From Arthonia radiata (Eukaryota > Ascomycota > Arthoniomycetes > Arthoniales > Arthoniaceae), in contig PSQN01000016.1 of NCBI GenBank assembly GCA_002989075.1, positions 434,001-498,000 on the forward strand: DNA of 64,000 bases. Reading direction: 5' to 3'. The notes below the pieces were generated by a model. The model worked only from the letters and a program-made list of their open reading frames with translations. It did no database searches and had not been told where the DNA came from. Below, one piece after another: positions 1 through 13,257 of the stretch; within the stretch, counting starts at the first letter, position 1; every line of letters starts with the position of its first letter. Both the position numbers and the translations under genes were made by a program.

Positions 1-2271
1 AAGGTAGTCTATCGGTCGTTGTAGACGTAAGTAAATATATTTTAAAATATTATTAATGTCTCTATTAGCGCTTAACTTTCTATTGTAGAAGGCTAACTAA
101 CAGAGTCTCTATATTATTCCTTTCTAACAGATTAGGGTTTGTTCTTTCTAGTTAGTGTTGTCCTCGAGCGAGGATTCTGTACTATTAGAATCTATATTTT
201 TGTCTTTAAGTCGTTGTCTTGCCTATAACGTATCGTAGCTACTATCTTACTTAGCTTCTACGGTCTGTTCTTCCTTAAATTCCCCTTAGGTTTCTAGATA
301 AGGTAACCTAGGTCGTCCTCGGATAAGACCTAGTTCTTGTATCGAATCTTGTTTGAGAGATATTAATTTCTTTGGCTACCATTCTAACCCTAGTTTGTTG
401 GATTCGTAGATCGTACAATCGTTATTGTAGTACGCGGTCTAGAATAGTATATCGTATAGTATAACGGTACTCTATATCTAATGCCTCGGAATAGTACGGC
501 TAATGTTGTTTTAGTTCTATAGGTCTTATTGTTTCTGTTTTATTTATCGTTCTTTTGTTTCTTCTTATGACTCACTATCTATATCCTAGTTTTTGTGTAA
601 ATTAAATAAGTTTAGTTCGTTATACTTTCTCTTGGAAGTAGCCTAGTAAGTATTGTTCTAGTTACAGAAGGCGCCCTAGTAGGTGTCCTTCTGCTTCTTA
701 ATAAGTCCGGTAACGTACTTATACCAGTTCTAGTTAATCTTAGGTAGGAGTCTAAACGCCTGAAGGAGACAGTCTCCGGTCGGGTTTATGTGCCAGCGGT
801 CGGAGAAGGCTGCTAGTAATTCTATTGCCTTATTGCGACTATAGTATTTCTACGTCTAGATAGTTATATTGAACTATTGTCGCGGGAAGCGGGATTTCTA
901 AGGTCGATTATTGTGTCCGTTCTTCTTAGTACTATTAAACTATTGTTTCTTGGAATAGCATTCTTTAACTTAATACCCTAGTTTTCTGTAATACAAGTAT
1001 AGCTTGTTCTTTATTCTGTATTCTCGTTTCTAGTTGTTTAGTTTCTCTTGAGGCTTGATAAAATCTAACTCTATTGAATTGCCTCGGTCTTGTCGTAAGT
1101 TTACTTAATTCTTTGTTTTATAGAACCTATTAGTGGGGTTACCCTTCTTTTCTATTTATCTTTCGAAGTTACTGTCGTCGATCTCCTTTGCTCGTTGTAT
1201 AAAATTGTCGAGATTATTAAACTTCTCTCTACGAATATAGATTATTTTCTTAATATAATCCTTAAGTTCTTCGTAAAAGGTCTCGATTAGGGGTTTCTCG
1301 TTCTATCCTATTTAATTAGTATACTATATAAATTCGGCGGCGTACCTGCTGGCTGGTCCTATTTACTTAAGATTTCTAAGCTTCCTAGTAGCGACGCGTC
1401 TAGCGTCGGTTTATCTAAAGATTTTATAAAGCTTCTTCTAAAAGAAGGCAAAGCTAGCGAAGAACTTGTCGGTGTCCTCGCGCCTACTCTTTATCGGGGT
1501 AAACAAGAAATCGTCGAGGTAGTACTTAACTTACTTGTAAGCATCTCTATCTATACAAGAGGTAGCGAATAGAACTATAATAGTATCGTTCGGGAACTAG
1601 TCTTTATAAGTTCTAAAGTATATAGCTAGGCGCGTTAAGAATAAAGTAACTTTGGAACGTTTATCTAAGAAGCTTTTTCTTATCTTGGTATTAACGTCCG
1701 ATATCTTACTCGTACTGGCTATTCTATTGGCTAATCTATCCGCAGCGTTGCGGCTATTGGGTGCCGAAGTAGTAGATATAATTAATCTGCTTTTTCTACT
1801 TTCGTAGCGAGTCTATTAAAGTATAACGTTAGTCGCTAGGAGAACCGAACTAAGGCTTACTTACCTTATATACTTATCGACCTTAGTAGTAGGTATCCTG
1901 TGTACTAGAGACTAAAAGGCAGGAGAGGCGAGATAGATTATAGAAGGTAAGAGGAGCTTAACTAAAGTAGATAAAAGGTAAAGTACGTTACTTAAATATA
2001 GTTAAGGAACTTATATTTAAATATTGAGTTAATAGACTAAAGTCTATTCTAAGGTCGATTATTAGTTTAGCTATATAGTTTAAGGTACATAGGTATGTTT
2101 CTCTATGTCTAACGGTCCCGATACTTTCTTTGTCGCGTAATCGGGATTCTATTGCGATATAGCGACGTCGCCGACGTCGCTATGTTAGAGTCGTCGGGTA
2201 TACTATATAATGCTCTAATAAGGCTGGCTGCGCTCAGCCTTGTACTAGCCCAATATAGTAAGATTGTAACA
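1..2271 (-). mobile_element. Family-C Gypsy chromovirus, 5' part, cut by window edge (copy R0)
   Basis: Degenerate reverse-strand LTR retrotransposon. The right end is its 5' LTR (1822-2271). Moving left, the sequence is the reverse complement of the gag region of the better-preserved family-B element (about 27,600-29,420), for example the gag stretch at 1320-1500. It runs off the window at base 1, so its pol and 3' LTR are outside. CA/TG depletion and many stop codons show heavy RIP; no product is expected. Its outer TSD copy would be 2272-2276 (GTAGT), but the partner lies outside the window. Confidence 0.85.
1822..2271 (-). repeat. Family-C LTR (5' LTR of R0)
   Basis: 450 bp, the same length as the other complete family-C LTRs at 9537, 12622, 19501 and 44131. 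On the minus strand it starts TGTTACAATC and ends ...GTTATA (CA changed to TA). It contains a perfect 12-bp-arm palindrome with two GACGTC cores at 2159-2183. This is the least mutated copy of the U3 start. Confidence 0.88.
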
Positions 2272-2821
2272 GTAGTTATAGTAGTCTAGAATTATTAACT
2301 TACTACTACTAAATATATATTCTAAAGGCGTTATTATTAGTAGCGTAGTAATTAAGATTTGTATCTACTATATAAGAATAGAATAGATATACTTATAATA
2401 TTACTGCTAGTTAATAAGATTCCTATTAAATTATAGGGACTAATTAGAAAGAAAAGACTTAAGCTTATTAATATTAGTATCTTAAGAGGTAATAAAAGCT
2501 AGTATATTACTACTACTATTACTATTACTATTACTATTATTAGACTCTTTTTATTACTATAGTAGGGATACTAGACTACTATAGATCTTCTACTAGCTTT
2601 AGCCTTATCTTACTTTTACTTTTATCTATAGTATACTATTAGTAAGATACTTAGCCTAATACTTATTAAAATATCTAGATTAGTATCTAGAGTATAAAAA
2701 ACTATAGCGCTATAGGTATAGAATATATTAGTCTTTTTATAGTACTTCTAAAGCTTTAATAAGCTAGGTTTACTACTATTATTAATGTAGTAGCTAGAAG
2801 ATTCTAATTCTTATTTAGTTT
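2272..2821. other. Unassigned RIP-mutated TA-rich DNA (host of the insertions, part 1)
   Basis: No ORF, no similarity to the Gypsy or Copia parts of this window, and almost no CA or TG. It includes a simple ACT/ATT-rich run around 2506-2545. It lies between the R0 LTR and the forward Copia, and is continuous with 8123-9531 once that Copia is removed. It could be an older, fully eroded transposon or single-copy DNA hit by RIP; I cannot tell. Confidence 0.6.
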
Positions 2822-2826
2822 AATAG

Positions 2827-3334
2827 TGTTAGAAATTAACCAACTAGCTGGTTAGCTGGAACCCCTAGAGACCCGGAGTATCGGACAGGTCCTACCAGCT
2901 ATCTCGGTCTAAAATAGAACAAGCCTTTTATCTAAAGGATTGGGCCTAGTAGCCCGAGCTTAGGACAAAAAGAAGCATTGTACGACCTATCTTAGACAGC
3001 TGGCCTATAGTCTAAGACAATATAAAATAGACTTAGAGACTAATAGTTTTAAATAGATAAAATTACTATCTTATACAGTAAGTTACAAGTTATCTAGCTC
3101 CTATTAAAAAGAATAGATATCTAGTAAGTTCTATACAGGCCGCTAAACTTAAATATATAAGTTAAGATCTCTTTAGAGAATTCTAGCTAACAAGACAAAC
3201 AATATAATAACAGCTTTCCCTTACTACTAAGTATTGTACCTATACTAAGTCTAAGTATTATACTAGTTCTAAGCTAGTTTCGTCTTTCTACTCTTTATAG
3301 TAGTATTCTTCTTCTTTTCTAAACCCTTTTAACA
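2827..3334 (+). repeat. Copia-F 5' LTR
   Basis: 508 bp, TGTTAGAAAT...TTTTAACA. The partner is 7610-8117, also 508 bp. The differences seen are C/T and G/A. Confidence 0.92.
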
Positions 3335-3357
3335 GGTTATAAGCCTAAATTAGCACC
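3335..3357 (+). other. Copia primer binding site (half-tRNA, initiator-Met-like)
   Basis: Directly after the LTR; starts GGTTATAAGCC. Allowing one RIP change (TG to TA) it would read GGTTATGAGCCC, the complement of the anticodon arm of initiator tRNA-Met as used by Drosophila copia. The reverse copy at 40112-40134 shows the same 23 nt with fewer mutations. Confidence 0.65.
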
Positions 3358-6300
3358 AATTCCTTTTAAATTTCTTTTTTAGAAAATATTTTCTCTACAA
3401 CACCTATCGGCACCTCTGAACGATCTTATTACCAATCGATTCTAAATTTTGAGCCTAATTTAACTATCAGAACAGAATTTCCTTTTTTTGGAAATCTCTG
3501 ACTATATATTCGGCTATAAACTCCTCTTATAAGATCTCTAAACTTAAGGGCTCGACTAATTAAAACATTTGGTCGATTCGAATGGAGGCTCTTTTAACTA
3601 AAAAGGGCTACAGTAATATTATAATCCCCTTTTCTAGCTATTTAGCTAGAGATATTACTAAAGCTAGCTATTAGAAACGGTCAATAAGGGTAGCAGCCCT
3701 TATTTAACTAACTCTAGAGGATGGTCCTCTTATTTAAATAAAGAGAATTTATAACTCTCTAAAGCTTTAGAATAGCCTAAAAAGGTTATACGAATCGAAA
3801 GGTTTTAGTTTCGAGTTTCTAATTTGCAAGGAGCTCTTTAGCACTATACTTAGTAAGATAAAAAACCTTAAGCTTTATCTTGCTAAAATTAGATAATTAA
3901 CGGACGATTTAGCAACCCGAGGACTAGTACTACCTAACAAGATGGTAGCTGCCTACGTCCTCTACAATCTAACCCCTAAATATAAGCACACGGTAGCTAT
4001 TATTAGCCAAACCTATCGGCAAACAAATAGCGATATAAGTCTATAGGACTTATTTAGTTAACTTATAGACGAGTCTCGCCGAATCTACGGTAGTACCCCA
4101 GCAGAAAAGGTTTTTACTGTGATAGACAATAAATCGACGCAAAGGACCGGAGAAAAATTAAAGCCTCTAAGTAAAAACTAAGAAAAATGCTCCTTTTGCA
4201 ATAAAAAGAGGCATAAACCGGCAACTTGTTGGAAAAAATATCCAAACCTCCGGCCAAATTCCAACAAAAGCTCCAAAAACGCCGATTTTTAAATATTTTC
4301 TGTATATAGTTTTAATCTATAAGAAGAACAATGCTTTATAGCATTACTAGACGGAGTCAACCCGAGCCTTACAGACAGGCAAAGCAAAACTGTTCTTTAA
4401 GGACAAAACAATTGTTCTAGACAAAGTTTTGTTTGTTAAGGAATTTAGAATTAACCTTCTAAGCTTCGACAAGCTTAAAAAGAGGGGAGGTAAGGTAACT
4501 CTTGGCCAAAACAAGCTAAAAGTTGATTAGGCCGGATAACTAACTACTGAGGGGCAGTATATTAACGGCCTAATAGTAATAAAAGCTCAGACTATTAATA
4601 CAGTCCGATCTCTCTACACTATTTTTTCAAAAACTAACCTTTAGTACCAACGGATAGGATATATAGGCAAAAACGCCTTAAAACAGCTTAAAAAAGTTGC
4701 CCTAAGGACAGATTATTCGGACAAATTAGAAGATAATTGCTAAATTTGCTTTAAAGTAAAGGCAACGGCTAAAGTTAGCTAAGAAACTCCAGACAAATCG
4801 GCTAATTATTTGGAAAAAGTCTACTTAGATATTTACAGGCTAATTATACTGCAAACCCCTTCTAAAGGTTAATTATTTACTAGCTTTATAAACAATAAAA
4901 CCCGGTATACAACTACTAAGGTACTATAGTCTAAAGACTAGGTTTTTAATGCACTATTTATCTATATTACTTAAAAAGAAACGTAGTCCGAGCATCCTTT
5001 TAAAAGACTATACTTAAACAACGCAAAAGAATACTAAGACGGCCGGATAAAACAGCTTTTAAAATAAAAAGAAGCTATTTTAACGATATCTATACTGTAT
5101 ACCTCTTAGTAAAACGAACAAGCCAAACGCTTTAACTGAACAATTATTAGTAAAGTTTAAGCAATATTTTATACCGCCGGGCTACCTTAGATATATTAAA
5201 GTAAAGCGCTAAAAGCAGCTATCTATATTTATAACAGGACCCCTTATACCGGATTACTAGGGTTTATTACCCCGTACAAAGCAAAATACAGCAAAAAACT
5301 GGATGTCAGTACTATTAAAATCTAGGGCTCAGTTACTTATCTTAAAGAACCTAAACTAAAAAAAGCTAGACGTTAGAGCAACTATTTATATCCTAATAGA
5401 CTACAGATCGAATTAATATAAGCTCTTAGACTCTAATAGCCGGAAGATTTACTAAAGAAGAGACGTTTATATTTAAAAAGGAAAATTTGTTTAAAACCTA
5501 CAGAGATCTATAGTTAATTAATTAACTAAAAGTATTTCTAAAGAGTCTAAAGAACAACAAAAATTTAAGTTTAAAAACGAGCTAAATCTAACCGCTAAAT
5601 CTTAAGATAATAGAAAGGTACCTTCTAATAAAGGAGAAAGTCTTCTATATAAGAAACAGTATACCTTCTCTATATCTTAATAACTAGCAAACGAATCTAA
5701 ACAAGAACTATACTAAACTAGAGCTCTAAACGATTCTAACCTTCTTACCGAGTTAAATTATAGAAGTACTAAAGACTCCGGCCGGGTAAATATCGATTGC
5801 GCCCAGAAAATAGATTTTATATACAAAAACGCTAACAAAAATTAGTTTAACGAGTTCTACAATAACCTAGAACAATACGCCAAACAGACCTTAGTTACAG
5901 TTACTAAAGAGCCTAATAACTTAAAAGAAATAAGAATATTTAAGGATTAGCCTTCTTAGCTAGACGCAATATAGTTGGAGCTCAAAGAGCTAGCTAATTA
6001 AGAAACTTAAATATTAACCGAGCTGCTACTAGATAGAAAGGCGCTAAAAGGGCGCTAGATACTAAAGATTAAGTACTCTTTAAAGGGCGAGTTAATTTTT
6101 AAAGCCCGCTAGATAGCTAAGAGCTGCCAGTAAAGACCCGGTCTCAATTTTATAGAGATCTTTATAAATATAGTAAATTTAATTATCTACCGGCTTATAT
6201 TAGCCTTAATAGTAGAGAAAGACTAAAAAATAAAGCAATAGAACGTAAAATTAGCTTATTCTAACGTAAAGTTAGATAAAATTATCTATATTGAGTAACT

Positions 6301-7609
6301 AACTGGCCTATCTAACGGAACTAATAAAGTTTATTGAATAAAGAAGGTCCTTTACGGTCTAAAACAGGCCGACCGATAGTAGAAAGCTTATCTTTAAGAA
6401 TTACTAAGGGGAATAGGGTTTAAACTCTTAGTATCTAATTAGTTAGTTTATATTTAAAGAATTAAAAAGCAGGCAATTTTAATCGTCTACGTAGACAATA
6501 TATTAGCTGTATCCGATTTTATCGAAATAATCTTTAAAATCTATTAGAAACTAAATAAAACTCTTATAGTTAAGAACTTAGAAGACGTTAGTAAGTTTCT
6601 AGAAATTAAAATTATCTAAGATCGCCCGGCAAAAACGATTCGCCTAGACTAGTCGACTTATTTAGCTAAAATTTTAACCAAATATTCGAAGAAAAACGGC
6701 CGAATGCCCGGAAAAATACCGCAACCCGTCGGCTTAAAATTGACACTAAATTCTAATTAAGCTAGCAGTACCAATATTTCTAATTATTAGCAATAAATTA
6801 GGTTAATTTTATATCTAATAACAAAGATAAGACCCGATATTACCTTTACAACTAGCCTACTAGCCCAGTATATATCGAATTCTAGCGAGAAACACTAGAG
6901 AGTTTTAAGTAGCCTTTAGGGTTACTTAAATAAAACTTCTAACCTTAGTCTTTACTATAAATCTCCCTTAATAGACGGTATAACCGGCTATTGTAACGTA
7001 GATTGAGGGAAGAACCTTAGTACTAGGAGATTGACTACCGGCTATATCTTTCTACTTAAGAACGGAGCTCTTAGCTAGAATTCAAAGCTATAAAAAATAG
7101 TCGCCTTAAGCTCTTATAAGGCCAAATATATAGCCCTTAAAGAAGCTATAAAGGAACAGTTATTTATTTAATTAATTGCTACCGAACTGTCTAGGATTTT
7201 TAAAGAAAATTTGATTACTACCGTTTTAGCGGGTACTTTTAAAAATTCTGTAGATAAACAGACTCAGCGGGCTCTAACGCACCAGACAAGCACAGATTTA
7301 CTTGGACAAGCCGGTTAAATTAGACCGGAGACCCCGGTTTTACCGGTAAAACTGTTACTTACCGACAGCAATTCGGCAAAAGAACTTACAAAAAACCCTA
7401 CCTTTTGAGCTAAATCTAAGTATATTGATATACAGTATCACTATATTAGAGAAAACGTTTAGACAGGCTAAATAGAGCTTAAATACGTTTCTACAAAGGA
7501 ACAATTAGCAGACGGTTTAATAAAACTAATCGACTTAGCTAAAATACTAACGTTTAAAACTTAAATTAGCTTATAATCCGGCTAAAATAACTAGTCGATT
7601 AAGAAGGTA

Positions 7610-8117
7610 TATTAAAAATTAACTAACTAGCTGGTTAGCTGGAACCTCTAGGGGCCTAGAGTATCGAATAGGTCCTACTAGCTATCTTAGTCTAAAATAG
7701 AATAAGCCTTTTATCTAAAGGGTCGGGCTTAGTAGCCTAAATTTAGAACAAAAAGAAGCATTATACGACCTATCTTAAACAGCTAGCCTATAGTTTAAGA
7801 TAATATAGAATAGACTTAAAGACTAATAGTTTTAAATAAACAAAATTATTGTCTTATATAGTAAGTTACAGGTTATCTAGCTTCTATTAAAAAGAATAGA
7901 TATTTAGTAAGTTCTGTACAAGCCGCTAAACTTAAATATATAAGCTAAGATCTCTTTAGAGAATTCTAGCTAATAAGACAGACAATATAACAACAGCTTT
8001 CTCTTGCTACTAAGTATTGTACCTGTACTAAGCCTAAGTATTGTACTAGTCTTAAGCTGGTCTCGTCTTTCTACTCTTTATAGTAGTATTCTTCTTCTTC
8101 CCTGCACCTTTTTAATA
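7610..8117 (+). repeat. Copia-F 3' LTR
   Basis: 508 bp, starting TATTAAAAAT (TG changed to TA) and ending TTTTTAATA, followed directly by the TSD AATAG. More heavily RIP-mutated than its 5' partner. Confidence 0.92.
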
Positions 8118-8122
8118 AATAG

Positions 8123-9531
8123 TAGTATAGTTACTTTACTCTATATTCTTATTCTAAATATTAATAAAATAATTAAGAAGCTTTTCTACTTATAAAAGCT
8201 ACTTCTATAGTAGGCTGTTACTACTATTACCTTCTATATCCTTAGTTACCTTCCTAAGTAGCTTTATAGTAGTATAGTAGAAAACTAGCTTACTCTATTT
8301 ATTTAGACTAATAATATTATTATATATTATAGAATACTTCTTTTTATCTATCTTTCTAGTCTCTATAAGTATAAATTTATAAATAGGATTATTAAGATAG
8401 ATAGTATCTTTAAGAAGGTTACTAAAGCTATTTTAGTACGTCTTATTATTGTTATATAGGAGGGTAATATTATAGAGAGTAGAAAGAATATAGTTTTAAA
8501 GAAGATCTTTAAATTATTAGTAGCGTTAAGGGCTTTTATAGATATAGTAGATAATTATACGTATCTTTATAGGTAAATAGCGCTTATAGAACTCTTAAAG
8601 GTTTACTACTTCCTATCTAATTATATCTACCTTATTATTTTTAAAAGCTTTACTATTCTTAGAGAATAGAAAGTTCTTTACTACTAAGTTAATAATATAC
8701 CTAAGATACTAGATATGCTACTCTTTAGCCTCGTTAGTAGGTATACAGAGAAGGTCTTAGAGATAGAGAATAATTATATTATTATTCTTATTAATAATAT
8801 TAGTAGTAAAGTAGCTAATTTTATCTATAATCTTAAAGTCTTAAATTATATTAGAAAGATATAGAGTAATATTTACTATACTCTTTAGACTAATAATCTC
8901 TTTAAGTAATAGTAGGATATCCTTATACTTATAGTTTTTATTAATAAAATAGCTAGTAACTATATAAATTATATAGACGGTAGAAGAGGTTTAAAGATTA
9001 AAAGTAAAGCTAATATTACTCTTTATCTTCTTAAGCTACTTAATAAAGATAAGTTAGTAGTAATTAAATTCCTCTAATATAAGGCTCTAGATAGTACTAT
9101 ATGTAGTAGAAATATTCTTTAGAAGGTTAGTATTAAAGTTATTTATAAAGTACTTAAAGAACTTCTATTCTAGTAGATTAAAAGATAGATACTAGTTAAT
9201 AATAAAAGTAACTAGATTTACCTATATCTTACTAGCTTTTTTCTCTTTTTTATCTATAGCTTTATTTTTTATATTAGAGTCTAGAAAGGTTTTAATTATC
9301 TCTCTAAATATATACTTTTTACCTTTTAGTAGGATTAACTAGTACTTCTTCTTATTCTATTTAAAGCTATAATAGTTATATAGATATTCTTACTAGTTCT
9401 TTATTAATAATACTATATAGGTAATATATTTTCTAACCTATATATTATTATAAAAGTTATATATCTATTAAGAATTAGTCTTATTAAAGTATAATATCTC
9501 TTTATACTACTCTAGATTCTAGATATCTAAG
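8123..9531. other. Unassigned RIP-mutated TA-rich DNA (host, part 2)
   Basis: 1.4 kb between Copia-F and the big family-C element. CA and TG are almost absent and every frame is broken; the 63-codon open stretch at 8004-8195 lies mainly in the Copia LTR and is chance. I see no LTR, terminal inverted repeat or recognisable protein. RIP normally needs a duplicated sequence, so this is probably an old transposon whose identity is erased. Confidence 0.6.
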
Positions 9532-9536
9532 GTTCT

Positions 9537-9986
9537 TATTACAATCTTACTACATTAGACTAGTATAGAGCTAAGCGCAGCCAGCCTTATTAGAGTATTA
9601 TATAGTATACCTAATAACTTTAATATAGCGATATCGGCGACGTCGCTATATTGTATTAGAATCCTAACAACGTAACAAAAGAGTTGTTAAAACTATTAAG
9701 TATAGAGAAACATACTTATATACCTTAAACTATATAGCTAAACTAATAGCCGACCTTAGAATAAACTTTAGTCTATTAACTTAATATTTAAATATAAGTT
9801 TCTTAACTATATTTAAGTAACGTACTTTATCTTCTATCTACTTTAGTTAAGCCCTTCTTACTCTTTATAATTTATCTTATCTCTCCTATCTTTTAGTCTT
9901 TAGTATATAAAATACCTACTACTAAGGTTAATAAGTATATAGAATAAGTAAGCCTTAGTTTTATTTTTTTAGCAATTAGCGCTATA
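9537..9986 (+). repeat. F1 5' LTR (family C)
   Basis: 450 bp, TATTACAATC...GCTATA (RIP-altered TG...CA). The primer site of the self-priming type (TTAATAGACT) follows 2 nt inside, complementary to AGTCTATTAA within the LTR. Confidence 0.92.
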
Positions 9987-12621
9987 CTTTAATAGACTCG
10001 CTATAAAAGTAGAGAAAGTAGATTAATTATATCTACTGCTTTAATATCTAATAGCTGCAACGCAGCGGATAGGTTAGCTAATAGAATAGCTAGTACAAGT
10101 AAGATATTAAACGTTAACACTAAAATAGAAAGAAGCTTCTTAAATAAACGTTCTAAAGTTACTTTATTCTTAATACGCCTAGCTATATACTTTAGAACTT
10201 ATAAAGACTAGTTCCCGAACGATACTACTATAGTTCTATTTGCTACCTCTTATATAGACAGAGACATCTATAAGTAGGTTGAGTACTATCTCGACGACTT
10301 CTTGTTTACCCTAATAAAGGAAAGATACGAAGATACTAATAAGTTCTTTGCTAGCTTCGCCTTCTTTTAGAGGAAGCTCTATAAAATCTTTAAACAACCC
10401 GACGTTAGACGCGTCGCTATTAGAAAGCTTCGGAACCTTAAGTAAATAGAACCAGCGAGCAGGTACGCCGTTAAATTTATACAGTATACTAATTAAATAG
10501 GATAGAACAAGAAACCCCTTATTAAGACCTTTTATAAGGGACTTAAGAATTATATTAAGGAAATAATCTATATCCGTAGAGAGAAGTTTAATAATCTCGA
10601 TAGCTTTATATAACGAGTAAAGGAGATTAATAACAGCAACTTTAAAAGATAGATAGAGAAGAAGGGTAACTCTACTAATAAGTTCTATAGAACAAAGAAT
10701 TAAGCAAACTTACAATAAAATCGAGGCGATCTAATAGAGTTAGATTTTATAAAACCTCAAGGAAAACTAAACAACTAAGAAAGAGAACATAAAATAAAGA
10801 ACAAGCTATGCTTGTATTACAGAAAACTAGGGCATTAAGTTAAAGAATGCTGTTCTAAGAAATAACAGCTTAATAGTACTAGACAAAGCGGGCACAATAA
10901 CAATTAACCTTAGAAACCCTACTCGCTACGATAAAAATTCAATATAACTATCTAGACACAGGCAGACGAGAACCGCAACAAGGCAAGGTATTTATTAACA
11001 ATCTTTACTGAACGTTAGAATCTATACCCAAGGATTGGTTAGAATCAGCCCGACATTACTAAACTAACTAAGAAAGAAAGAGAGGACCCAACCCTAATTA
11101 AGTTGTACGCAAACTAGAATATTGATAATAAGTTATAGAAGGAAATAAAGGAACGACAAATAAAACAAGAACAACAGAATCTATAGGACTAAAACAATAT
11201 TAACCGTACTATTCCAAGGTATTAGGTATAGAGTACCGTTGCACTATATAAAATACTATTCTAAACCGCGTACTATAATAACGAATATACGATCTATAAA
11301 TTTAATAAACAAGGGTTAGGATAGTAACTAAAGAAACCGATATCTCTAAAAAAAGATTTAATACAAGAACTAGGCCTTACCCAAGAAAGACCTAGATTAT
11401 CTTATTTAGAAACTTAAGGAGAATTTAAGGAAGAACAGACTATAGAAGTTAAGCAAGATGGCAGCTACGATACGTTATAGACAAGATAACGACTTAAAGA
11501 CAAAAATATATATTCTAATAGTATAGAATCCTTTCTTAAGGATAATACTAACTAAAAAGAATAAACCTTAATCCGTTAGAAAGAAATAATATAGAGACTT
11601 TGTTAGTTAGCCTTCTACAATAAAAAGTTAAGCGCTAATAAAAATATTAACAATATTCTAGAATATATTTACTTATATTTATAACGACTAGTAGACTATC
11701 TTATTAGAGGTTTAGAATTATATAGTTAGTACTAATATTTTTAATTAACAATATACAACCTATAAACACAATAAGTTTTAACTAGCGATAGTTATATAAT
11801 TAAAGCAGAGATCGTAAACAATAAACTAGACGTTATAATAAAAGTAGTACTAGAACATTTAATATAAGAATTCTTATAGCAAATTAACCGACAGTAGATT
11901 TTAGTATTTAAAATACTCTAGAACGTATATAATTAACAGGAAAAAGACTAGGTCGACTACTTTAAGAGTAGTAGTACCGGCCCGTCTAACGATTAGACTC
12001 TCTAAGAGTTTAGCTCTATATAAGCTTAACTGTCTATAGAATATACTTATATACTTAAACAACAATAAACTACAGAAACATTAAAATTATAATTAAATTA
12101 AACGCAATAGGCAACTTTATTTTAATACGCTACGTTAAAAAGTATTAAATATAAATATACAAGAAGAAATTACCCTACGTACTGTTTAAATTTTAAGAGA
12201 TAGAGAAAAGAGTCGACTACAAGACTTTGCTAATAAATATAACTATTAAGAACTATTAGAAAGAAATTAATTACAATATTATAGATATTAACTAGTACCG
12301 TGCAGTACTAGATATACCTTAATTACAACAATATAATCTAGAAGTAAATTAGAGAAGTAAGAAACTCCTCTTTACTAAGTATAAGTACTCTAAATAAGAG
12401 TCGTTCTATAGAATAAATACTCTATAAGCTATTTTTAGTAGTAAGAATAAAAAGCGCGATAAAGAACTTATACAGGTTAGTACTACTATACTCCGACGCT
12501 TAGATATTCTATAAGAGAAGTTTAATGTAGTATCTTATCTATAGCTAACTATATATAGATATAAATAAGAGACAACTATACGCTAACGATTCTATATAAC
12601 GACAGGTACTTAGTTAATCGC

Positions 12622-13071
12622 TATAACGCCGGTCGCTAGAAGAACCGAACTAAGGCTTACTTACCTTGTATGCTTATTAACCTTAGTAGTAGGTATCTTA
12701 TATACTAGAGACTAAAAGATAGGAGAGGCGAGATAGATTATAAAAGGTAAGAGAGGCTTAACTAAAGTAAATAGAAGGTAAAGTATATTACTTAAATATA
12801 GTTAAAAAAATTATATTTAGATATTAAGTTAATAAACTAAAGTTTATTTTAAAATTAGCTATTAGTTTAAATATATAGTTTAAGGTATAAAGGTATATTT
12901 CTTTATATCCGATAGTCTCAATAGTTTCTTTGTTGTATAGTTGAAATTCTATTGTAATATAGTAACGTTACTAACGTCGCTATATTAAAGTTATCGGATA
13001 TACTATATAATACTTTAATAAGGCTAGCTGCGCTTAGTCTTGTACTAGTCTAATATAGTAAGATCGTAATA
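12622..13071 (-). repeat. R1 3' LTR (family C)
   Basis: 450 bp, bounded by TSD ATCGC on the left and by the element's polypurine-type junction on the right. Confidence 0.9.
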
Positions 13072-13257
13072 TAAGGTCTTCTTTTTAAGGCTAGTTGTTC
13101 TTAAGGGTTCTAGAGACATTAAAACCTTGTTGTCGCTTTATAGTAGATTTAGTTCTATAAGTTATTATACTTAAAATTAAGAAGGCTTTTAACGCTAATA
13201 AAGCGCTTAAGATTAATACTATTTTTGCTAAAGTTTATAGTTAAGAGATGCCTCTGT

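Larger units (their letters stand above)
2827..8117 (+). mobile_element. Copia LTR retrotransposon, complete but RIP-inactivated (Copia-F)
   Basis: A 5291-bp Ty1/copia element with two 508-bp LTRs and a 5-bp TSD, AATAG, at 2822-2826 and 8118-8122. Order: 5' LTR, half-tRNA primer site, gag with a CCHC knuckle (4188-4229: C-x2-C-x4-H-x4-C, intact), integrase, reverse transcriptase with a YVDN box (6488-6499; YVDD is usual) and RNase H (the SSYKAKYIALKEA stretch near 7110). This gag-IN-RT-RNaseH order is diagnostic of Copia. Many TAG/TAA codons interrupt every frame, so it cannot be expressed as a polyprotein. Polypurine tract AAGAAGG precedes the 3' LTR. Confidence 0.92.

Noticed and set aside
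2506-2545. ACT/ATT-rich run as a microsatellite of interest
   Set aside because: Short and imperfect within CA/TG-depleted DNA; such runs are expected from RIP composition bias.
12622-13071. Considered as a solo LTR
   Set aside because: Its right flank is family-C internal sequence, and the ATCGC duplication pairs with 19951-19955, so it is the 3' LTR of the complete element R1.
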